NCBI RefSeq assembly: GCF_036345155.1
Contig: NZ_CP107772.1
Span: 1,550,001-1,614,000, forward strand
Source: Streptomyces sp. NBC_00582
GTDB taxonomy: Bacteria; Actinomycetota; Actinomycetes; Streptomycetales; Streptomycetaceae
Length of the DNA stretch: 64,000 bases
Reading direction: 5' to 3'
Below, in pieces: positions 59,720 to 64,000 of the stretch; positions within the stretch are counted from its first letter, which is position 1, and every line of letters starts with the position of its first letter. Both the position numbers and the translations under genes were made by a program. The notes under the pieces were generated by a model, which did no database searches, had not been told where the DNA came from, and saw nothing but the letters and a program-made list of their open reading frames with translations.

Positions 59720-60799
59720 TCAGAAGTTGAACTGGTCGATGTTCTTGGCGTCGAACACGGTCGGCTTGCCGAGGCTGATCACACCGTCCTTGCCGATGGT
59801 GTACGACGTCCCGCCGGCCGTGAAGGTCTCGCCCTCCTTGCCGGTGATCTGGCCGGACACCAGCGCCACGGCCGTCTGCGCGGCGAGGGCGCCGAGCTTC
59901 GCCGGGTCCCACAGCTCGAAGCCGTCGACGGTGCCGTTCTTGACGTACTTGCGCATGTCGTTGGGGGTGCCGAGGCCGGTCAGCTTGACCTTGCCCTTGT
60001 ACTTGGAGCCCGAGAGGTACTGGGCGGCGGCCTTGATGCCGACGGTCGTCGGGGAGATGATCCCCTTCAGGTTCGGGTACTCCTGGAGCAGGCCCTGGGT
60101 CTGCTGGAAGGACTGCTGGGCGTCGTCGTTGCCGTACGCGACCTTGACGAGCTTGATGTCCTTGTACTTGGCGTCCTTGAGTTCGTCCTTCATGAACTCG
60201 ATCCAGGTGTTCTGGTTGGTCGCGGTCTGCGCGGCGGACAGGATCGCGATCTCGCCCTTGTAGCCGATCTGCTCGGCGAGGAGCTGCACCTCGGTGCGGC
60301 CGAGGTCCTCGGCGGAGGCCTGCGAGACGAAGGCGTTGCGGCACTCGGGGTTGGTGTCGGAGTCGTAGGTGACGACCTTGATGTCGTTGCTCATGGCCGT
60401 CTTCAGGGCGGTGCACAGGGCGCCCGGGTCCTGCGCGGACACGGCGATCGCGTCGACCTTCTGCTGCGTGAGCGTGTTGACGTACGACACCTGCCCCGAG
60501 GTGTCGGTCGCGCTGGACGGTCCGACCTCCTTGTAGCTGGAGCCCAGCTCCTTCAGCGCGGCCTCGCCGCCCTTGTCGGAGGTGGTGAAGTACGGGTTGT
60601 TGACCTGCTTCGGCAGGAAGCCGACGGTCAGCCCCTTCTTGGTGGCGGCGTTGGGGTCGGCCTTGCCGGTGGCGGCCGCGGAGGCGCCTTCGCTCTTCAC
60701 GTCCTCCTTGGTGGTACCCCCACAGGCGGTGGCGGCGAGGGAGAGCGAGGAGACGACGGCGAGGGCGGCACAGGCACGCCGAAGGGATGACTTACGCAT
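59720..60799 (-). CDS. rhaS: Rhamnose ABC transporter substrate-binding lipoprotein
   Basis: A 359-residue periplasmic-binding protein (PBP1/RbsB-like) for sugars. Signal with lipobox (SLSLAATACGG). Mature domain: TVGFLPKQVNNPYFTTSDKGGEAALKEL; KVVTYDSDTNPECRNAFVSQ. ATG with GAAGGA 7 nt upstream. It is fourth in the rha operon, separated from rhaQ by a repeat. Confidence 0.95.
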   Translation of the reverse strand: MRKSSLRRACAALAVVSSLSLAATACGGTTKEDVKSEGASAAATGKADPNAATKKGLTVGFLPKQVNNPYFTTSDKGGEAALKELGSSYKEVGPSSATDTSGQVSYVNTLTQQKVDAIAVSAQDPGALCTALKTAMSNDIKVVTYDSDTNPECRNAFVSQASAEDLGRTEVQLLAEQIGYKGEIAILSAAQTATNQNTWIEFMKDELKDAKYKDIKLVKVAYGNDDAQQSFQQTQGLLQEYPNLKGIISPTTVGIKAAAQYLSGSKYKGKVKLTGLGTPNDMRKYVKNGTVDGFELWDPAKLGALAAQTAVALVSGQITGKEGETFTAGGTSYTIGKDGVISLGKPTVFDAKNIDQFNF

Positions 60800-60846
60800 G
60801 GGGTTCCTTCGAGGAGAGGTGAGGTGAGTGCTTTTTTCTTGGGGAC

Positions 60847-60910
60847 GCGGGGCTGTACTGATATGCGGCTCCGCCGCGTGGGCGCGACCAGCCACAGCGG
60901 ACCCGCAGCC
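60847..60910 (+). repeat. Dispersed intergenic repeat, copy B
   Basis: GCGGGGCTGTACTGAT, then GCGGCTCCGCCGCGTGGGCG, CGACCAGCC and ACCCGCAGCC, nearly the same as the minus strand of 9489-9553. It sits between rhaQ and rhaS inside the operon, where a hairpin could affect message stability or lower expression upstream or downstream. Confidence 0.7.
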
Positions 60911-60922
60911 GGCATACGCGCC

Positions 60923-61903
60923 CTAGCCGGCGGAACGGGCTGCCGCCCGAGCAACGGAGATCTGACGGGCAACCCGAGGGCCGAGCACCGACACGACCAG
61001 CAGCACACCGGTCACGACGATCTGGGACTGCGCGGAGACATTGACGAGGCTCATCACGTTCTGCAGCGCGCCGAGGAGGAAAACTCCCGCGATCGCACCA
61101 CCCAACGTGCCCTTGCCACCGTCGAAGTCGATACCGCCGAGCAACACGGCGGCGACGACGGAGAGTTCGAGCCCGGTCGCGTTGTCATAGCGAGCGCTGG
61201 CGTAGTGCAGCGCCCAGAAGATCCCGGTGAGCGAGGCCATGAACCCCGTCACCGTGAACAGGATCAGCTTCTGCCGCTTGACGCGGATCCCGGCGAACCG
61301 CGCCGCCTCCTCGCTCGCCCCGATCGCGAACAGCGACCGTCCGAACGGCGTGGCGTGCAGGACGACCACGGCGATCGCGAGCAGGACGAGGAAGGGCAGG
61401 AAGGCCTGGGGCAGGAAGCTGTCGCCGATCCGCCCCGCCGCGAAGTCCAGGTACTGGGCGGGGAAGTCGGTCACCGCGTCGGAGCCGAGCACGATCTGTG
61501 CGATGCCCCGGTAGGCGGCGAGGGTGCCGATGGTGACGGCGAGGGAGGGCAGTCCGAGCCGGGTCACCAGCAGGCCGTTGACCAGACCGCAGACGACGCC
61601 GAACAGCAGACAGATCGGGATGATCGCCTCGATGGTCATGCCCTGGTTCCACAGGGCGCCCATCACCGCGCCGGACAGCCCGGCCGTGGAGGCGACCGAG
61701 AGGTCGATCTCGCCGGAGACGACCAGCAGGGTCATCGGCAGCGCGACCAGCGCGATCGGCAGGGTGTTGCCGATGAGGAAGGAGAGGTTCAGCGCGTTGC
61801 CGAAGCCGTCCACGAAGGAGAAGGAGAACAGCAGCAGGACGATGAGGAGAGCGCTGACGACGGTGTCCCAGCGGACCACACGACCGGCAAGAGACTCACG
61901 CAC
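60923..61903 (-). CDS. rhaQ: Rhamnose ABC transporter permease
   Basis: A 326-residue RbsC-like permease with about nine membrane segments. LLVVSGEIDLSVASTAGLSG and LLGGIDFDGGKGTLGGAIAG are the family loops that meet the ATPase. GTG start at 61903 overlaps the end of rhaP by 8 nt. RhaP/RhaQ naming is by order and is conventional. Confidence 0.94.
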   Translation of the reverse strand: MRESLAGRVVRWDTVVSALLIVLLLFSFSFVDGFGNALNLSFLIGNTLPIALVALPMTLLVVSGEIDLSVASTAGLSGAVMGALWNQGMTIEAIIPICLLFGVVCGLVNGLLVTRLGLPSLAVTIGTLAAYRGIAQIVLGSDAVTDFPAQYLDFAAGRIGDSFLPQAFLPFLVLLAIAVVVLHATPFGRSLFAIGASEEAARFAGIRVKRQKLILFTVTGFMASLTGIFWALHYASARYDNATGLELSVVAAVLLGGIDFDGGKGTLGGAIAGVFLLGALQNVMSLVNVSAQSQIVVTGVLLVVSVLGPRVARQISVARAAARSAG

Positions 61904-62966
61904 GGGCCTCTCCCTTCTCCACGGCCGGCTTGACCGACGCCGACTTCTTCTTCAGGGCGACCGCCACCCGCAGCGCCACGATCCGGTCGACCGCGATGGC
62001 GAGGAGGAGCAGGACGCCGTTGATGGCGAGGACCCACACCGAGCTGACGCCGAGGGCGGGCAGGACGCTGTTGATGGAGGTCAGCAGCAGGGCGCCGAGG
62101 GCGGCGCCGTAGACGCTGCCGGAGCCGCCGGTGAAGACGACGCCGCCGACCACGACCGCGCTGACGACGGTGAGTTCGTAGCCGTTGCCGGTCCCGGAGT
62201 CGACGTTGCCGAACCGGGCGAGGTACATCGCGCCGGCGAGGCCGGCGAGGCCGCCGCAGAAGGTGTACGCCGCGAGGATCCGCTTGCGCACGGGGATGCC
62301 GGCGAGACGGGCGGCCTCCGGGTTGGAGCCGAGGGCGTACAGCTCCCGGCCGCTGACGAAGTGCTTGAGGTAGTACGCCGTGGCGACCAGCACCGCGAGG
62401 GCGATCAGCGCGAGGTACGGCACGGCGGAGAGGCCGCCGGAGCCGAAGTCGACGAATCCGCCGGGCAGGTCGGCCGCGGTGATCTGCCGGGAACCGACCC
62501 AGATGGAGTCGATGCCGCGGATGATGTAGAGCGTGCCGAGGGTCACGACGAGGGCGGGCACCTGGCCGAGGCTGACCAGCAGGCCGTTGAGGAGCCCGAA
62601 GCCGACGCCGAGCAGGACGGCCAGCACGATCGCGATCACGGGGTTGCCGCCGCCGTGCAGATAGGTGCCTGCGGCGAAGGCGGTGATGCCGAGGGTGGAG
62701 CCGACCGACAGGTCGACGTTCCTCGTGATCACCACCAGGGACTGGCCGGTGGCGACCAGCACCAGGATGGTCGCGTTCAGCAGCAGGTCCTTGATGCCCT
62801 GCTCGGAGAGGAACTCGCTGTTGCCGGCCTGGGTGACGGCGATCATCACCAGGAAGACGACCAGGATGGCGAGTTCGCGCATCTTGAAGACGCGGTCGAC
62901 GAGCCGGGTGCCGCTCGACTGGGGCGCCTCGGCGACAGGGGCCTGTTCAGGAGTGGCGACCGTCAT
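61896..62966 (-). CDS. rhaP: Rhamnose ABC transporter permease
   Basis: A 356-residue RbsC-like permease. [22 protein letters not shown] and [24 protein letters not shown] are the matching loops. It overlaps the ATPase gene (ATGA at 62963-62966) and rhaQ. It forms the membrane dimer with RhaQ. Confidence 0.95.
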   Translation of the reverse strand: MTVATPEQAPVAEAPQSSGTRLVDRVFKMRELAILVVFLVMIAVTQAGNSEFLSEQGIKDLLLNATILVLVATGQSLVVITRNVDLSVGSTLGITAFAAGTYLHGGGNPVIAIVLAVLLGVGFGLLNGLLVSLGQVPALVVTLGTLYIIRGIDSIWVGSRQITAADLPGGFVDFGSGGLSAVPYLALIALAVLVATAYYLKHFVSGRELYALGSNPEAARLAGIPVRKRILAAYTFCGGLAGLAGAMYLARFGNVDSGTGNGYELTVVSAVVVGGVVFTGGSGSVYGAALGALLLTSINSVLPALGVSSVWVLAINGVLLLLAIAVDRIVALRVAVALKKKSASVKPAVEKGEARA

Positions 62967-64000
62967 GCGGCAACCCTCCCGGTGGCTGCGGCCATCACGG
63001 TTTCCTCGGTGGCGTCGGAACGGGGGATCTCGGCGGTGAGCCGGCCCTCGTGCATCACCAGCACGCGGTCGGCCATGCCGAGGATCTCGGGCAGGTCGGA
63101 GGAGATCATCAGGACGGCGACCCCGTCGGCGGCCAGCTCACTGAGCAGCCGGTGCACCTCGGCCTTGGTGCCGACGTCGATGCCGCGGGTGGGCTCGTCG
63201 ACGATCAGCACCTTGGGAGCGGTGGCCAGCCACTTGGCGAGGACGACCTTCTGCTGGTTGCCGCCGGAGAGCGTGTTGACGGTGTCGGCGATCCGGGCGT
63301 ACTTCACCTGGAGCTTGACCGCCCAGTCCAGGGACCGGCTGCGCTCGGCGCCGCGGTCCATCAGGCCGGCCTTCACCGTCGTACGGAGGCCGGTGAGGCC
63401 GATGTTGCGCTCGATGGACATGTCCATCACCAGGCCCTGGGCGCGCCGGTCCTCCGGGACCAGAGCGAGGCCGGCGGCCATCGCGGTGGAGGGGGCGCCG
63501 TTGACCAGCGCCCTGCCGTCGACGGTGACGTCACCGGCGTCCCAGCGGTCGATCCCGAACACGGCCCGGGCGACTTCGGTGCGACCGGCGCCGACGAGTC
63601 CGGCCAGGCCGACGATCTCGCCGCGCCGCACCTCGAAGGAGACGTCGGTGAAGACGCCCTCCCGGGTCAGCCGGCGGACACTCAGGGCGACCTCGCCCGG
63701 GGTGACGTCCTGCTTGGGGTAGAGCTCGTCGAGGTCGCGGCCGACCATCCGGCGGACCAGGTCGTCCTCGGTCATGCCGGCGAGGGGCTCGCTGGCGATC
63801 CACGCGCCGTCGCGCAGGGTCGTCACCCGCTGGCAGATCTCGAAGATCTCCTCCAGCCGGTGGGAGATGAACAGGACGGCCGCGCCCTGTTCGCGCAGGG
63901 TGCGCACGACTCCGAAGAGCCGGGCGACCTCGCTGCCGGTGAGGGCGGCGGTCGGCTCGTCCATGATCAGGACACGGGCGTCGAAGGAGAGCGCCTTGGC
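62963..64000 (-). CDS. rhaT: Rhamnose ABC transporter ATP-binding protein (5' end outside window)
   Basis: The visible 345 residues, in frame from base 64000, are from an RbsA-type double ATPase. Present: Walker [16 protein letters not shown] of the first domain, the H-loop [12 protein letters not shown], and the second domain with [16 protein letters not shown] (Walker A variant), [15 protein letters not shown] signature and [18 protein letters not shown]. The start lies beyond the window. First visible gene of the rha operon. Confidence 0.94.
   Translation of the reverse strand, partial: AKALSFDARVLIMDEPTAALTGSEVARLFGVVRTLREQGAAVLFISHRLEEIFEICQRVTTLRDGAWIASEPLAGMTEDDLVRRMVGRDLDELYPKQDVTPGEVALSVRRLTREGVFTDVSFEVRRGEIVGLAGLVGAGRTEVARAVFGIDRWDAGDVTVDGRALVNGAPSTAMAAGLALVPEDRRAQGLVMDMSIERNIGLTGLRTTVKAGLMDRGAERSRSLDWAVKLQVKYARIADTVNTLSGGNQQKVVLAKWLATAPKVLIVDEPTRGIDVGTKAEVHRLLSELAADGVAVLMISSDLPEILGMADRVLVMHEGRLTAEIPRSDATEETVMAAATGRVAA

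Noticed and set aside
1..64000. Biosynthetic gene cluster, CRISPR array, tRNA or prophage
   Set aside because: No PKS/NRPS/terpene cores, no regular repeat-spacer units, no cloverleaf and no phage structural genes were seen.

Overview
This is a 64 kb piece of a high-GC actinomycete chromosome, almost certainly Streptomyces. Codons end almost always in G or C, GTG starts and GGAGG-type ribosome binding sites are common, and regulators, secreted hydrolases, P450s and membrane exporters are dense. The gene order resembles, from memory only, an arm region of the S. coelicolor chromosome (secreted cellulase, CYP105 with ferredoxin, a second PRPP synthase, a free-standing CYP102, a rhamnose transport operon). 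No tRNA, rRNA, CRISPR array, prophage or large biosynthetic cluster was seen.

Layout. 1-1.3 kb: the start of a sigma-factor-like gene leaving the window, then a Doc-type toxin/antitoxin pair. 1.3-6.8 kb: plant polysaccharide degradation, with a secreted GH9 cellulase behind a perfect CebR box and a secreted GH2 enzyme. 7-13 kb: a PAS/GAF/SpoIIE/HATPase phosphatase, an ArsB/SLC13-like permease with an apparent CTG start, and a membrane protein that joins a sigma-factor-like N-terminus to a ricin-type lectin domain. 13-24 kb: small regulator/enzyme pairs (AraC with PhyH, TetR with an NTF2-fold enzyme), an aldo-keto reductase, a 92 bp tandem duplication between two convergent genes, a secreted serine hydrolase, a CYP105-like P450 with its 3Fe-4S ferredoxin, a LysE exporter, a deazaflavin reductase and a CDF metal exporter. 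24-34 kb: a glutathionyl-hydroquinone-reductase-like enzyme, more regulator pairs, and an alcohol dehydrogenase/aldehyde dehydrogenase pair facing a MarR regulator with twin operators.

34-40 kb: a STAS protein, a decayed EF-Tu-like remnant next to a second PRPP synthase, small membrane proteins, an HhH-PHP phosphoesterase and an SDR with a MerR-type promoter. 40.1-41.4 kb: a 171 bp MITE with CTAG target duplications, and an IS481-family element inserted into its right flank with a CCTAGC duplication. 41.5-55.3 kb: an epimerase, a ROK repressor, an HD protein, a FUSC exporter overlapping an unknown gene, a lactonase, a DUF2470 protein under an iron box, a TetR/CYP102-like pair, a Cys-rich pentapeptide protein, an ECF41-type sigma factor and a PIG-L deacetylase. 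56.7-64 kb: a rhamnose operon on the minus strand (ATP-binding protein, two permeases, binding protein, mutarotase), followed by a secreted BNR-propeller protein and a LacI regulator. It reads as a unit that frees L-rhamnose outside the cell and imports it.
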